Shown: in pieces, positions 8,757-17,818 of the stretch
Numbering within the stretch: position 1 is the stretch's first letter
How the letters are laid out: the number at the start of each line of letters is the position of its first letter
DNA from: Kurthia sibirica
GTDB lineage: Bacteria > Bacillota > Bacilli > Bacillales_A > Planococcaceae
Direction of reading: 5' to 3'
NCBI RefSeq assembly: GCF_003143975.1
Contig: NZ_QFVR01000001.1
Location: 1-64,000 of the forward strand
Length of the DNA: 64,000 bases
Program-made: the position numbers and the translations under genes
Notes under the pieces: model-generated
What the model saw: the letters and a program-made list of their open reading frames with translations, nothing else
Told to the model about the DNA's origin: nothing
The model's database searches: none

Positions 8757-9458
8757 ATGATTACGTACGCCAATTGGCAAAAGAATAAAGTGGATTTTGA
8801 AGTAGATCAGCCTTATAAAGGTGCTCTTAAAGTACTGACATGGGCTTTTAGAGAGTATGAAGATGATATTGTCTATGCATGTAGCTTTGGCATCGAAGGC
8901 ATGGTCCTTATTGATTTGATCACTAAAATAAAGGCGGATGCAAAAATTATTTTTCTCGATACGAATGTTCATTTTCAAGAAACATATGACACGATTGATC
9001 AAATAAGAGTGAACTATCCAAAGCTCCAAATAAATATGAAGCAACCTAAATTGACATTAGCTCAGCAAGCACAACAATTTGGTGATGAGTTGTGGGCCAG
9101 AGATGCTAATGCATGCTGTGCTATTCGGAAAGTCGCACCTCTACATGAAGTGCTGAATGATACAGTGGCATGGATATCTGGTTTACGCCGACAGCAGTCA
9201 CCAAGCCGTAGCATGACGGATTTTATCAATGCTGATCAGACGTTTCAGTCTATTAAAATTTGTCCACTTATTCATTGGACATCGCAGGATATTTGGCGGT
9301 ATGTAACAGATCATAACCTGCCCTACAATCCTTTACATGATAGAGGATATCCATCCATTGGTTGTGAAAAATGTACGATACCAACGACAGACCAGAATGA
9401 TAATAGAGCAGGGCGATGGCAGGGTTCGATGAAAACAGAATGTGGACTACACCAATAA
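8757..9458 (+). CDS. cysH: adenylyl-sulfate / phosphoadenylyl-sulfate reductase CysH
   Basis: A 233-residue reductase that converts APS (or PAPS) to sulfite in assimilation. The PAPS-reductase fold motif is [12 protein letters not shown]. The iron-sulfur cysteines are the CC pair (NACCAIRK) and GCEKC, and the catalytic Cys is in KTECGLH. The CC...CxxC set marks the [4Fe-4S] APS-reductase type; the B. subtilis homologue accepts both APS and PAPS. The start is ATG 8757, 9 bases after AAGGAG; the in-frame TTG at 8748 sits directly against that site. It is the first gene of cysH-sat-cysC, behind a leader terminator. Confidence 0.95.
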   Translation: MITYANWQKNKVDFEVDQPYKGALKVLTWAFREYEDDIVYACSFGIEGMVLIDLITKIKADAKIIFLDTNVHFQETYDTIDQIRVNYPKLQINMKQPKLTLAQQAQQFGDELWARDANACCAIRKVAPLHEVLNDTVAWISGLRRQQSPSRSMTDFINADQTFQSIKICPLIHWTSQDIWRYVTDHNLPYNPLHDRGYPSIGCEKCTIPTTDQNDNRAGRWQGSMKTECGLHQ

Positions 9459-9471
9459 GGGGAGAAAAATC

Positions 9472-10593
9472 ATGACACTCGTACAACGTTATAATCCAAC
9501 ATACAAAATGCCAACAAGTAAATTTGATATTGAATTAGATGATATCGCATTAAGTGATTTAGAATTGATTGCAAACGGTGGGTATAGTCCAATTGAAGGT
9601 TTTTTAGACCAAGCGGATTATGAAGCGGTAGTTAATACGTTACGTTTAACAAATGGTGCTGTTTGGAGTATTCCGATTACACTACCAGTATCTGCAAAAG
9701 TAGCAGAAGTATTGTCAATTGGAGATGAAGCAAGATTAATACATGATAATAGTTGTTATGGTGCTATTGAAATTTCATCTATTTTTGTAGCAGATAAAGA
9801 ACATGAGGCACTACAAGTATATGGTACGAATGATCAGGCGCATCCAGGTGTAAAGAAATTATTTGAAAGACAGCCCGTGTATATTGGCGGTAAAATTGTT
9901 TTAACGAAAAAACCACAAGCCAAATTTGCTCAGTATACGTTTGAACCAGCTGAAACAGTGGCTTTATTTAAAGAGAAGGGTTGGCAAACAGTCGTAGGCT
10001 TCCAAACGAGAAATCCAGTACATCGCGCGCATGAATATATCCAAAAAGCAGCATTAGAAACGATTGATGGCTTGTTTTTAAACCCATTAGTAGGGGAGAC
10101 GAAATCCGATGATGTATCAGCTGCGATTCGCATGGAGAGCTACGAAGTATTATTGGAACACTATTATCCAAAGAATCGTGTTCAGTTAGGTGTTTTTCCT
10201 GCTGCCATGCGGTATGCAGGACCAAGAGAAGCAATCTTCCATGCGCTAGTCCGTAAAAATTATGGCTGTAGCCATTTCATTGTTGGACGCGACCATGCCG
10301 GTGTCGGTGATTATTATGACACATATGAGGCACAAAAAATATTTGAACAATTTACAATTGAAGAACTTGGTATTACACCACTTAAATTTGAACATAGTTT
10401 TTATTGCAATATATGCGAGGGCATGGCAACGACTAAAACCTGCCCACATAAAAAAGAAAATCACATTATTTTATCGGGTACAAAGGTACGAGAAATGTTA
10501 CGTGAAGGCATCGTCCCACCAGCAACTTTTAGCCGCAAGGAAGTTGTTGAAGTATTGATTAAAGGTTTACAGCAGGAGGTCACAAATGGCTAA
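9472..10593 (+). CDS. sat: sulfate adenylyltransferase (ATP sulfurylase)
   Basis: A 373-residue enzyme making APS from sulfate and ATP, the first step after uptake. Visible signatures are the active-site [12 protein letters not shown] and [11 protein letters not shown], plus PUA-like N-terminal residues ([16 protein letters not shown]). C-terminal cysteines ([15 protein letters not shown]) match the zinc-binding form found in Bacilli. The start is ATG 9472 behind AAGGGGAG. It follows cysH by 13 bases and overlaps cysC by 8 bp. Confidence 0.95.
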   Translation: MTLVQRYNPTYKMPTSKFDIELDDIALSDLELIANGGYSPIEGFLDQADYEAVVNTLRLTNGAVWSIPITLPVSAKVAEVLSIGDEARLIHDNSCYGAIEISSIFVADKEHEALQVYGTNDQAHPGVKKLFERQPVYIGGKIVLTKKPQAKFAQYTFEPAETVALFKEKGWQTVVGFQTRNPVHRAHEYIQKAALETIDGLFLNPLVGETKSDDVSAAIRMESYEVLLEHYYPKNRVQLGVFPAAMRYAGPREAIFHALVRKNYGCSHFIVGRDHAGVGDYYDTYEAQKIFEQFTIEELGITPLKFEHSFYCNICEGMATTKTCPHKKENHIILSGTKVREMLREGIVPPATFSRKEVVEVLIKGLQQEVTNG

Positions 10594-11167
10594 TCATATC
10601 GTCTGGCATGAAGCATCGGTCACAAAGGAACAAAGACAGCTAAACAATGGGTATACAGGGAAAATTCTATGGTTTACAGGATTATCAGCTTCAGGTAAAT
10701 CGACAATCGCTAATGCATTGTCACATGAACTATTTCGCAGAAAAAAACAAGTTTATGTTTTAGATGGCGATAATATTCGCCATGGTTTAAATAAGGATTT
10801 AGGTTTTGGAGATGAAGAGCGTAAAGAGAATATTCGACGTATAGGAGAGGTGGCAAAACTTTTTGTTGATAGCGGTCAAATTGTTTTGACTGCTTTCATA
10901 TCGCCATTTCGTGAAGATCGTCAAATTGTAAGAGATCTTATGCCTAAAGGAGAGTTTGTTGAAGTATATGTCAAATGTTCCATTGAAACCTGTGAAAGTC
11001 GCGATCCAAAGGGGTTATACAAAAAAGCACGAAATCATGAAATCCCTTTTTTTACCGGTATTTCTTCCCCTTATGAAGAACCGCTTCAAGCAGAATTAAT
11101 CGTCGATTCTGAAAGGGGTAGTGTCAAAGAAATTGTTGCGTATATTATTGAAAAATTAGCACTCTAA
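10586..11167 (+). CDS. cysC: adenylyl-sulfate kinase CysC
   Basis: A 193-residue kinase phosphorylating APS to PAPS. The P-loop is GLSASGKST. The APS-kinase motifs [15 protein letters not shown] and FISPFREDR are present, as is [12 protein letters not shown] near the C-terminus. The ATG at 10586 overlaps the end of sat by 8 bp, with AGGAGG just upstream, so translation is coupled. It is the last gene of the operon; a 16-bp terminator stem follows directly. Sulfite reductase and CysQ are not in the window. Confidence 0.95.
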   Translation: MANHIVWHEASVTKEQRQLNNGYTGKILWFTGLSASGKSTIANALSHELFRRKKQVYVLDGDNIRHGLNKDLGFGDEERKENIRRIGEVAKLFVDSGQIVLTAFISPFREDRQIVRDLMPKGEFVEVYVKCSIETCESRDPKGLYKKARNHEIPFFTGISSPYEEPLQAELIVDSERGSVKEIVAYIIEKLAL

Positions 11168-11171
11168 CTAC

Positions 11172-11211
11172 AAAACACCTTCAAAAGATTTTTTCTTTTG
11201 AAGGTGTTTTT
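11172..11211 (+). terminator. terminator of cysH-sat-cysC
   Basis: 16-bp perfect arms (11172-11187 and 11195-11210) ending in a T-run, 4 bases after the cysC stop. Confidence 0.9.
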
Positions 11212-11280
11212 ATACACTATGGGGAATAATAATAAAGAAAGGATATTTGTATTTACTTTATATTGAAGGGGAGAAGCGAG

Positions 11281-12363
11281 ATGACAGTATTATTATTCAC
11301 GGGATTTCCAGGTTTTATTGCCAGTCAACTCATACGCGAGCAATTAAAGAAAAAAAAGGATGATCAATTTTATACGGTTGTCTTAGCGAGTGAATTGGTC
11401 AAAGCACAACAAGAAAAAGAAGCCATACTGTCAGAATATCACGATGCAAAAATCACTATAATCGAAGGTGATATTACCGTACCTAATTTGGATATGACAA
11501 CTGAAGAACAACAATTACTTGCTTCAACTGTAGAAATTGTTTGGCATTTAGCTGCAATTTATGATTTGGCTGTACGAAAAGAAGCAGCGTGGAAGGTCAA
11601 TGTTCATGGTACTTCTAATGTTAATACTTTTGTAAAGAGTTGTGAAAAACTACAACGTTATATGTATTTTAGTACAGCTTATGTGGCAGGGACCCGTACA
11701 GGGATCTTATACGAAAATGAATTAAAGAGACCGACGTCATTTAAAAATTACTATGAAGAAACAAAGTATGAAGCAGAGCTACTCGTAGAAGATTTAAAAG
11801 AATATTATCCCGTTACAATTATTCGTCCAGGCATCGTACGAGGAAACTCAATCACTGGAAAAACAACAAAATTTGATGGACCGTACTTCCTTCTTAATAT
11901 GGTGGATAAATTAAAAGTATTGCCATTCATTCCTTTTATTGGTCGCTCAACAGCTACCTTGAATACTGTACCAATTGATTATATTATCGAAGCAGCAAGC
12001 TATGTAAGCATGGCAAAAAATGCTGTTGGTAAAACAGTGCATTTAACAGATCCACAACCGCATCCTATTCAAGAGGTTTTGCGTGCTGTGACAATCGAAA
12101 TGACGGGGAAAGCACCTAAAGGAACCGTACCATTAGCATTGACACGTCTGTTTTTAAAGGCAAAAATGGTTCAACGTCAACTAGGAGTAGAGTACGAATC
12201 ACTAGATTACTTTACATGGGATGCCGAATTCGATACGGCAGTAGCAACAGAATTATTATGTGATTCAGGGATTCATTGTGCAGATTTTATTGAATCCTTA
12301 CCGACAATGGTTCATTTTTATGAAGAAAATAAAAAAAATAAAGCCTATCAAATAAAAATCTAA
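11281..12363 (+). CDS. NAD(P)-dependent SDR-family protein (extended SDR, thioester-reductase/epimerase-like)
   Basis: A 360-residue extended short-chain dehydrogenase. The nucleotide-binding motif is GFPGFIAS near the N-terminus. WHLAAIYDLAV precedes the catalytic region, with Ser/Thr in YFSTAYVAGT and Tyr-Lys in YYEETKYEAE, and the substrate side has IRPGIVRG. This matches the NAD_binding_4 (male-sterility/thioester-reductase-like) group. The substrate is unknown. The start is ATG 11281, 7 bases after AAGGGGAG; the upstream TTG 11263 precedes the site. It is a single gene between the cysC terminator and the terC promoter. Confidence 0.85.
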   Translation: MTVLLFTGFPGFIASQLIREQLKKKKDDQFYTVVLASELVKAQQEKEAILSEYHDAKITIIEGDITVPNLDMTTEEQQLLASTVEIVWHLAAIYDLAVRKEAAWKVNVHGTSNVNTFVKSCEKLQRYMYFSTAYVAGTRTGILYENELKRPTSFKNYYEETKYEAELLVEDLKEYYPVTIIRPGIVRGNSITGKTTKFDGPYFLLNMVDKLKVLPFIPFIGRSTATLNTVPIDYIIEAASYVSMAKNAVGKTVHLTDPQPHPIQEVLRAVTIEMTGKAPKGTVPLALTRLFLKAKMVQRQLGVEYESLDYFTWDAEFDTAVATELLCDSGIHCADFIESLPTMVHFYEENKKNKAYQIKI

Positions 12364-12373
12364 TATCAAAGAC

Positions 12374-12402
12374 TTTACTTCATAATCTAAATCAATTATA
12401 AT
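12374..12402 (+). promoter_or_regulatory. predicted promoter of the riboswitch-terC transcript
   Basis: TTTACT (12374-12379), 17 bp, perfect TATAAT (12397-12402). The expected start near 12409 leaves room for the complete riboswitch. Confidence 0.6.
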
Positions 12403-12429
12403 TTAACTATAAACAAACGAATATTTTCT

Positions 12430-12577
12430 TTGACAGTTCTGTCAAGGGGGAGTAGCTGTAGGAGAAATCCTATACTTATAGTCGTCAATACATGGCTTTT
12501 GCCATCGGTTATAAGAGCAATTTTCATATTTTGCTTAGTGAGACCTTTGCCTAGTTTTTTAGGCATGGGTCTTTTTT
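12430..12577 (+). ncRNA. yybP-ykoY manganese riboswitch
   Basis: The conserved blocks of this class are all present in order: GGGGAGTAGC (12447-12456), AGTCGTCAATACATGG, GCCATCGG, GAGCAA, and GTGAGACCTTTGCC. The last block is followed by a terminator formed by 12541-12553 and 12561-12572 with a T-run to 12577. Mn2+ binding in this family stabilises the aptamer and prevents the terminator from forming, turning on exporters such as YkoY/YceF and MntP. It lies directly upstream of a TerC-family gene, the usual context. Confidence 0.93.
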
Positions 12578-12602
12578 GTTTGTTAAAAAAGGGGGAATTT
12601 AA

Positions 12603-13358
12603 TTGGATATATTATTACAATACGGTTGGGTACTATTAGTACTAATCGCACTGGAAGGGTTATTGGCTGCAGATAATGCAGTTGTCATGGCGGTAATGGT
12701 TAAACATTTACCACATGCGCAAAGAAAAAAAGCTTTGTTTTACGGTTTATTAGGTGCTTTCGTGTTACGTTTCGCAGCACTGTTCATGATTACTTTAATT
12801 GTGGATTGGTGGTTTGTTCAAGCAATCGGAGCCGCATATTTACTATTCATCTGTTTCAAACATCTGTACGACTCCAGGAAAAAGGCCGCAGATGATGATG
12901 AAATGAAAGAACCAAAGAAAAAATCAGGTTTCTGGATGACTGTTGTAAAAGTAGAAGCAGCAGATTTAGCATTCGCAATTGATTCTATGCTTGCAGCAGT
13001 TGCCCTAGCAGTAACATTACCTCATGTTGGCGACATGACAATCGGTGGTATTAACGGTGGTCAGTTCGCTGTCATGTTCGCAGGTGGTGTCATTGGTTTA
13101 GTTATTATGCGTTTCGCAGCACAATGGTTTGTCAAAGTACTGGAGCGCTTACCACAGCTTGAAACAGCCGCATTCTTAATCGTAGGTTGGGTTGGTGTAA
13201 AATTAGCAGTTATGACTTTAGCACATCCGAAAGTGCATATTCTTTCAGAAAACTTCCCACATTCAACACCGTGGACAATCGTATTCTGGACAGTGTTAAT
13301 CGGTATTGCAGTAATTGGTTACTTTACAGCAATTCGCGTTGAGAAAAAAGCACAATAA
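12603..13358 (+). CDS. TerC-family membrane protein, probable manganese exporter (YkoY/YceF-like)
   Basis: A 251-residue integral membrane protein with about seven to nine hydrophobic segments. TerC landmarks are LEGLLAADNAVVMAVMVKHLP near the N-terminus and KVEAADLAFAIDSMLAAVA in the middle. The conserved acidic residues (E, D, D) are thought to bind divalent metal. The start is TTG 12603 behind AAGGGGG. Control by the upstream yybP-ykoY riboswitch strongly suggests Mn2+ efflux, or metalation of exported proteins as described for B. subtilis YkoY/YceF. Confidence 0.92.
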   Translation: MDILLQYGWVLLVLIALEGLLAADNAVVMAVMVKHLPHAQRKKALFYGLLGAFVLRFAALFMITLIVDWWFVQAIGAAYLLFICFKHLYDSRKKAADDDEMKEPKKKSGFWMTVVKVEAADLAFAIDSMLAAVALAVTLPHVGDMTIGGINGGQFAVMFAGGVIGLVIMRFAAQWFVKVLERLPQLETAAFLIVGWVGVKLAVMTLAHPKVHILSENFPHSTPWTIVFWTVLIGIAVIGYFTAIRVEKKAQ

Positions 13359-13367
13359 TTTCATATG

Positions 13368-13414
13368 AAAAACGGTATCATCCAATTTATTTAAAAGGAT
13401 GGTACCGTTTTTTT
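13368..13414. terminator. bidirectional terminator between terC and the convergent TPR gene
   Basis: 15-base arms with one mismatch (13369-13383 and 13397-13411), with T-runs on both sides. Confidence 0.8.
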
Positions 13415-14726
13415 AATGTTTATTTGAACTGTCGAGCATATAGTAATGTTGTGCATAGGCAAAGTTATACAATTCACGTATTGAAGTAGTTTGTAGCGTA
13501 CTACAGCTATAGCCATAAACAATTTGTGCTTCCTTGTCATGTAATTGTTGAAGGGATGTTAAAATTTGCGATAAAGCATTTATTTCGACAATATCATTAA
13601 AGGCAATCACAAGTTGATTATAGTAAAAACCACATGCATAGTTTTCATTTGTCAGGTGATGGATCATCGTCTTTTGTAAAACACTAAAAAGTATTTGTTG
13701 TTCTTCAGCAGAATGAGCATCATCTTTTGCAAATGTAATAACGAATAAATGCGTGCGGTTTTTTAATAATAATTGTTCATCACTAAAAAAGCTAGTTTCA
13801 AAATGTGCATGAATCGTATCGGTTGTTTGTTGTTCTATTGCATTAAATGAAGCGAGTGCTTTACGAAATGCTTGTTTATGATAGGTGTTTTTTATTTGTT
13901 GGACGATTGTGGCGTGTATATGCATAAAATTTGTCTGATGTGTGGAAGTTTTATAAAGAGCAGGACAATTTAATAAAAGTTCAACAGTATGTAATTGCTT
14001 CTGTAAATCACCAACTAATAAAAAATAATTATTAGCTAATTTTAAATGAGTATATTCGTCATTGTATAAAGAGTTCGCAGCCGCAATTTTTGCTTTTAAT
14101 AAATGAATCATTGCTTTTTCTCGTTCAAAAAAATCATGTTCAATGAAAAAATCAAGAAATTTAGCGCTGGCATGAGCCTGATCAAAATTCTTTAATTGAA
14201 AATAAATTTCTACATATTGAACTGTAAAATACATTGTAACGACAGGATTTTCTATTTGTGCTCTGCTCGCAATATAGCGCGCAGTATGAGTGAATTGTAA
14301 TGCTTTGGATACCTGATCTAATTTAATATAACATTTAGCAATATGACTATACTGGATGGAGGCTATTTCAAAATGCTTGTTTTGTAAAGCGATTTTAGCA
14401 CTGCGTTTAAAATAAACAAGGGCAGTTTTATAGTTTAATAAATTAAAATAAACAGATGCTACTAAATGTAAAAGTTGCGTGTAGCTTTTACTATCGTCTA
14501 GTTGTTTACAGAGCTGCTGTGCTGTTTCAAAATAGTCAAAAATTAAATAATCTTGATAGTCCATTAATGATTTTTCTAAAATGATTAACAAAAATTTTAA
14601 CTCTTGTGCAAGATCGCTATTGAGTTTGGCATCTTCATAGTATAAAAAACATTCCGCTAACGTCAATTCACGAAAATATTGTTGCTTTTTTGTCGTGCAA
14701 TTCTGTGAAAGTGCGTCATGTATCAT
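13413..14726 (-). CDS. TPR-repeat protein with a C-terminal GGDEF-like (degenerate) region, function unknown
   Basis: About 437 residues, not recognised. Residues 70-250 contain TPR-like helix pairs (for example YTQLLHLVASVYFNLLNYKTA and FEIASIQYSHIAKCYIKLDQ). The last 110 residues alternate strands and helices like a nucleotide-cyclase/GGDEF fold (HLFVITFAKDD, GFYYNQLVIAFND, AQIVYGYSCS, LYNFAYAQHYYM). They lack GGDEF and catalytic metal ligands. The ATG at 14726 has GGTGGTGA 6 bases upstream and overlaps the upstream gene by 11 bp; an in-frame TTG lies at 14741. It may be a signal-reading regulator, but that is inference from shape only. Confidence 0.65.
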   Translation of the reverse strand: MIHDALSQNCTTKKQQYFRELTLAECFLYYEDAKLNSDLAQELKFLLIILEKSLMDYQDYLIFDYFETAQQLCKQLDDSKSYTQLLHLVASVYFNLLNYKTALVYFKRSAKIALQNKHFEIASIQYSHIAKCYIKLDQVSKALQFTHTARYIASRAQIENPVVTMYFTVQYVEIYFQLKNFDQAHASAKFLDFFIEHDFFEREKAMIHLLKAKIAAANSLYNDEYTHLKLANNYFLLVGDLQKQLHTVELLLNCPALYKTSTHQTNFMHIHATIVQQIKNTYHKQAFRKALASFNAIEQQTTDTIHAHFETSFFSDEQLLLKNRTHLFVITFAKDDAHSAEEQQILFSVLQKTMIHHLTNENYACGFYYNQLVIAFNDIVEINALSQILTSLQQLHDKEAQIVYGYSCSTLQTTSIRELYNFAYAQHYYMLDSSNKH

Positions 14727-15399
14727 GTAATTCACCACCAATCATACTTACTGAAAAATCTTGTTGGATAGTTGTAAATATAAGCATATGATTATACGCC
14801 AATTGAATAGCATCTTCAAAAGCCAAGCGATTACTTTTCACGGCAAGCGAATAAATATTAGCTTGTTTTTGTTGCAAATCAACAATTTTTTTTGGGTAAG
14901 GCTCAATCATTGAAAAATCTTCAGAAAAAAGAGGACGCAAATCAAAATGATTATTGTACATAATAGTACTCATATCTTCTAGGAGTACTTTATCAAAATG
15001 CAATGTTTGATGCCACTGCGCCAGTGTAGATAGAAGGAAAATACTGAAAATAAAAGCTTGTTTTTCATCGAATTGAACTTTTTTCTGAAGCGCCTGAAAA
15101 GATGCGGATTTACAGATTAGTTTCATGAGCTGTGTACGTGTTATATAAATCATTTGAAGCATGGGAACTTCCATAAGATCATCGTCAGCAATTGTTAATT
15201 TGAAAAATAAATCACGACTGATTTCAGAAAAATAAGGTACCTCTGCTTGTTCGTAGGGCATAGTTAAAATAAGCGCTTCATATAAATCTAAAAAATGATC
15301 GAAACGAGCATATTGAATTTTATTGGCAGAATAGAGACTATTTTCATGTTGTAATTTATAAGCGGAAGTTACTCTAAAGGTATTGATCAGTTGTGTCAT
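14716..15399 (-). CDS. hypothetical protein paired with the TPR protein
   Basis: A 227-residue, mostly helical protein with no recognised motif, no signal peptide and no membrane segment. The start is ATG 15399 behind AGGAGGG; an in-frame TTG at 15402 is too close to that site. It overlaps the TPR gene, so the two are co-translated and probably act together. Both are rich in Leu, Gln and aromatic residues, as in TPR or Rap-like scaffolds. They could also be two halves of one ancestral regulator. Confidence 0.6.
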   Translation of the reverse strand: MTQLINTFRVTSAYKLQHENSLYSANKIQYARFDHFLDLYEALILTMPYEQAEVPYFSEISRDLFFKLTIADDDLMEVPMLQMIYITRTQLMKLICKSASFQALQKKVQFDEKQAFIFSIFLLSTLAQWHQTLHFDKVLLEDMSTIMYNNHFDLRPLFSEDFSMIEPYPKKIVDLQQKQANIYSLAVKSNRLAFEDAIQLAYNHMLIFTTIQQDFSVSMIGGELHDT

Positions 15400-15679
15400 C
15401 AAAGCCCTCCTAGTAATATATTATGACCATATCATACCATTTATAAAATGGATTAATAGACATAAATTGAATTTTGTGGTAAAAAATAAATCCTAGGGTA
15501 AAAAACATTTACCAGCTAAATTATGAATAAATAACATAAATTTCTACATATAGGGAATAGAATAAAAAAATACTTGCCAATATAAGAATATGCGATAGAA
15601 TGAAGTATTGAAATGTTCCAAAATAGTGGAAAATAATAATAATTTGCTCAAGCAATTATTTTGAAAGGAATTATTGTGC
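15400..15679. other. divergent intergenic region between the TPR module and ktrD
   Basis: 280 bp, very AT-rich. It must hold both divergent promoters, but I see no clear -35/-10 pair. A short direct repeat GGTAAAAAA occurs near 15478 and 15496. No c-di-AMP riboswitch consensus was found upstream of the potassium channel gene. Confidence 0.4.
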
Positions 15680-17032
15680 ATGGGTACTGTAAAAGATATA
15701 AACAAAAGAGCGACACCTTTTCAAGCAATCGTGTCCTATTATTTCATCGCTATAGCGGTGTCCTTTTTGCTCTTAATTATTCCAGGCGTTCATCAAGAGG
15801 GTGTAAAAGTTTCATTATTGGATAGTTTATTTACTGCTGTTAGCGCCGTTAGTGTTACAGGATTAACTGTCATGGATATCAGTGAAACATACTCTACATT
15901 TGGCATCGTCATGTTGTTAATCGTTTTGCAGTTAGGCGCCATCGGTATTATGTCACTCGGTACTTTCATTTGGCTGATTGTCGGGAAGAAAATTGGCTTA
16001 CGCGAACGTCAATTAATAATGGTCGATCATAACCAATATAATATTTCAGGTGTTGTCAATTTAATAAAAGAAATTATCAAAATTTTATTTTTAATCGAAG
16101 CAATTGGTGCAATGATTTTAACATTTTATTTTTTACAATATTATGCATCATTTAAGGAAGCTTTATTACACGGTGTTTTCGCTGCTGTCTCAGCTACAAC
16201 AAATGGTGGTTTTGATATAACAGGTCTTTCTTTATCGGGTTATGCAGATGATTATTTTGTTCAAATTATAAATATGTTATTAATCACATTAGGTGCCATC
16301 GGTTTTCCTGTTTTGATTGAAGTAAAACATTTTCTATTAAATAAAGATGATAAGCGTTTCCGATTTTCATTGTTTACAAAAATTACAACAACGACATATG
16401 CCGCCTTATTTTTAGTCGGTACGGCCGTTATATTTATCGTAGAATCGTTTAATTCCTTCCAAGGTATGAGCTGGCATAAAATGCTTTTTGCCTCCATGTT
16501 CCAATCAGTGTCAACGCGTTCAGCAGGTTTAACGACGGTTGACGTATCACAATTTACCGATACAACAAATATTTTCATGAGTTTTATGATGTTTATTGGT
16601 GCATCTCCTAGTTCTGTTGGTGGTGGTATTCGAACGACTACTTTTGCGATTGCGGTATTATTCCTTATTAACTTCGCAAGAGGTAAAGAAGATATACAAG
16701 TATTTGGGCGTGAAATTTATCTGATTGATGTGTATCGTTCGTATGTAGTAATTATTTTAGCCTCAACGATGGTACTGCTATCAACGATGTTATTATTGTT
16801 AACTGAAAAAAGTGCTTCACTATTACAAATTATTTTTGAAATTACATCAGCATTTGGTACATGTGGGATGTCGCTTGGTATTACGACGGATTTGTCATCG
16901 CCAGGGAAGTGTATCATTATGGTACTGATGTTCGTTGGTCGGGTAGGGTTAATCTCTTTCCTTTACTCAATCGGAGGAAAAGGTGACAAACCAAAATATC
17001 ATTATCCAAAAGAGCGCGTAATAATCGGGTAA
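15680..17032 (+). CDS. ktrD: Ktr/Trk potassium uptake channel subunit (KtrD/KtrB type)
   Basis: A 450-residue K+-translocating membrane subunit. All four pore loops of the TrkH/KtrB superfamily are visible, each with the filter glycine: SVTGLTVMD, ATTNGGFDITG, STRSAGLTTVD and GTCGMSLGIT. The ATG at 15680 is 9 bases after AAAGGAA; the in-frame TTG at 15674 is too close to it. No RCK gene is adjacent, as in B. subtilis, where ktrC and ktrD are unlinked. The likely partner is the KtrC-like gene at 52444. KtrB versus KtrD naming is by this arrangement. Confidence 0.9.
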   Translation: MGTVKDINKRATPFQAIVSYYFIAIAVSFLLLIIPGVHQEGVKVSLLDSLFTAVSAVSVTGLTVMDISETYSTFGIVMLLIVLQLGAIGIMSLGTFIWLIVGKKIGLRERQLIMVDHNQYNISGVVNLIKEIIKILFLIEAIGAMILTFYFLQYYASFKEALLHGVFAAVSATTNGGFDITGLSLSGYADDYFVQIINMLLITLGAIGFPVLIEVKHFLLNKDDKRFRFSLFTKITTTTYAALFLVGTAVIFIVESFNSFQGMSWHKMLFASMFQSVSTRSAGLTTVDVSQFTDTTNIFMSFMMFIGASPSSVGGGIRTTTFAIAVLFLINFARGKEDIQVFGREIYLIDVYRSYVVIILASTMVLLSTMLLLLTEKSASLLQIIFEITSAFGTCGMSLGITTDLSSPGKCIIMVLMFVGRVGLISFLYSIGGKGDKPKYHYPKERVIIG

Positions 17033-17048
17033 GAATGTTGCTAGTTAG

Positions 17049-17093
17049 TTGTCTGTGAGGTTCGTGTAAACGAAATGCACAGGCAATTTTTTT
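17049..17093 (+). terminator. terminator of ktrD
   Basis: Nested stem TTGTCTGTG/CACAGGCAA (17049-17057, 17078-17086), with an inner TTCGT/ACGAA, followed by seven Ts. Confidence 0.8.
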
Positions 17094-17199
17094 CATGGGA
17101 AAACAAAGTGTTAGGAACGGCCCTTCAAATTTTAGGTCGTTAATGCTAAAATAGACATTTGATAGACAAAATGATTTAACTAATAAAGGATGACTGACT

Positions 17200-17646
17200 A
17201 TGGCTTCTGAAGAAGTAAAACAATCACTCAAGCTATTTATCGTATTATCGCGTGCAACAAAAGCGATAAATGAAGTGACGTATCAATTTATTCAAGAAAA
17301 TAATGTGAATCCCACTGAATTTGCTGTTTTGGAACTTCTCTATCATAAAGGGCGACAACCACTGCAGAAAATTGGGAATAAAATTTTACTTGCGAGTGGC
17401 TCTATAACATATGTAGTAGATAAATTAGAGAAGCGAGGTTATATTTCTCGCATATTAAGTCCTTCTGATCGTCGGATTACGTACGCTGAAATTTCACCAA
17501 AAGGTTCGGCATTTATGGATGAGTTATTTCCTAGGCATGAGCAACAACTTCATGAATTAACAAATGGTTTGAATGTAAAAGAAAAAGATCAAGCGATTGC
17601 ATTATTAAAAAAACTTGGTCTATCTATTAAGGATTTATCTTATTAA
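17200..17646 (+). CDS. MarR-family transcriptional regulator
   Basis: A 148-residue winged-helix regulator. The core DNA-binding region is LQKIGNKILLASGSITYVVDKLEKRGYISR, followed by the wing with the conserved SPSDRRITYAEISPKG. Helices at both ends dimerise. The start is ATG 17200, preceded by AAAGGATG. It stands alone between ktrD and a CPBP gene. The target genes are unknown; OhrR-like or YusO-like roles are both possible. No cysteine is available for a redox-sensing mechanism, which argues against OhrR. Confidence 0.88.
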   Translation: MASEEVKQSLKLFIVLSRATKAINEVTYQFIQENNVNPTEFAVLELLYHKGRQPLQKIGNKILLASGSITYVVDKLEKRGYISRILSPSDRRITYAEISPKGSAFMDELFPRHEQQLHELTNGLNVKEKDQAIALLKKLGLSIKDLSY

Positions 17647-17664
17647 GGAGCTGTCCCAATAAGC

Positions 17665-17706
17665 GATATAGCTACGGTACGCAAGGTATGATGCCGTAGT
17701 TGATAT
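17665..17706. repeat. imperfect hairpin downstream of marR
   Basis: GATAT..CTACGG pairs with CCGTAG..ATATC around a short loop. No U-run follows directly, so terminator function is uncertain. The flanking AGGAGCTGTCCCAATAAG resembles end sequences of small dispersed repeats in Bacillales. Confidence 0.35.
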
Positions 17707-17743
17707 CCTTTGGAGGCAGTGCTTTTTTATTTTAGACATAAAA

Positions 17744-17786
17744 AGCCCCTCAACCTTCTGTAATCAATACGAGAAGGCGAGGGGCT
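17744..17786. terminator. bidirectional terminator between marR and the CPBP gene
   Basis: Near-perfect arms AGCCCCTC..CCTTCT (17744-17759) and AGAAGG..GAGGGGCT (17772-17786), with T-rich flanks on both strands. Confidence 0.85.
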
Positions 17787-17818
17787 AAAATAAAATAGGA
17801 CTTAAATGTTTAAAAATC

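Noticed and set aside
8540-8760. S-box (SAM-I) riboswitch upstream of cysH
   Set aside because: The leader is about 105 nt and lacks the conserved S-box core blocks; only the terminator is present.
13390-13412. T-box-like GGATGGTACCG sequence
   Set aside because: It is one arm of the terminator after terC, not upstream of a gene, and lacks the other T-box elements.
14716-14741. Frameshift splitting one gene into the two TPR-module genes
   Set aside because: The downstream gene has its own ribosome site and ATG, and overlapping start/stop is usual for coupled genes; a true split cannot be shown from one sequence.
15400-15679. c-di-AMP (ydaO/yuaA) riboswitch upstream of the potassium channel gene
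   Set aside because: None of the conserved blocks of that class could be found in the region.
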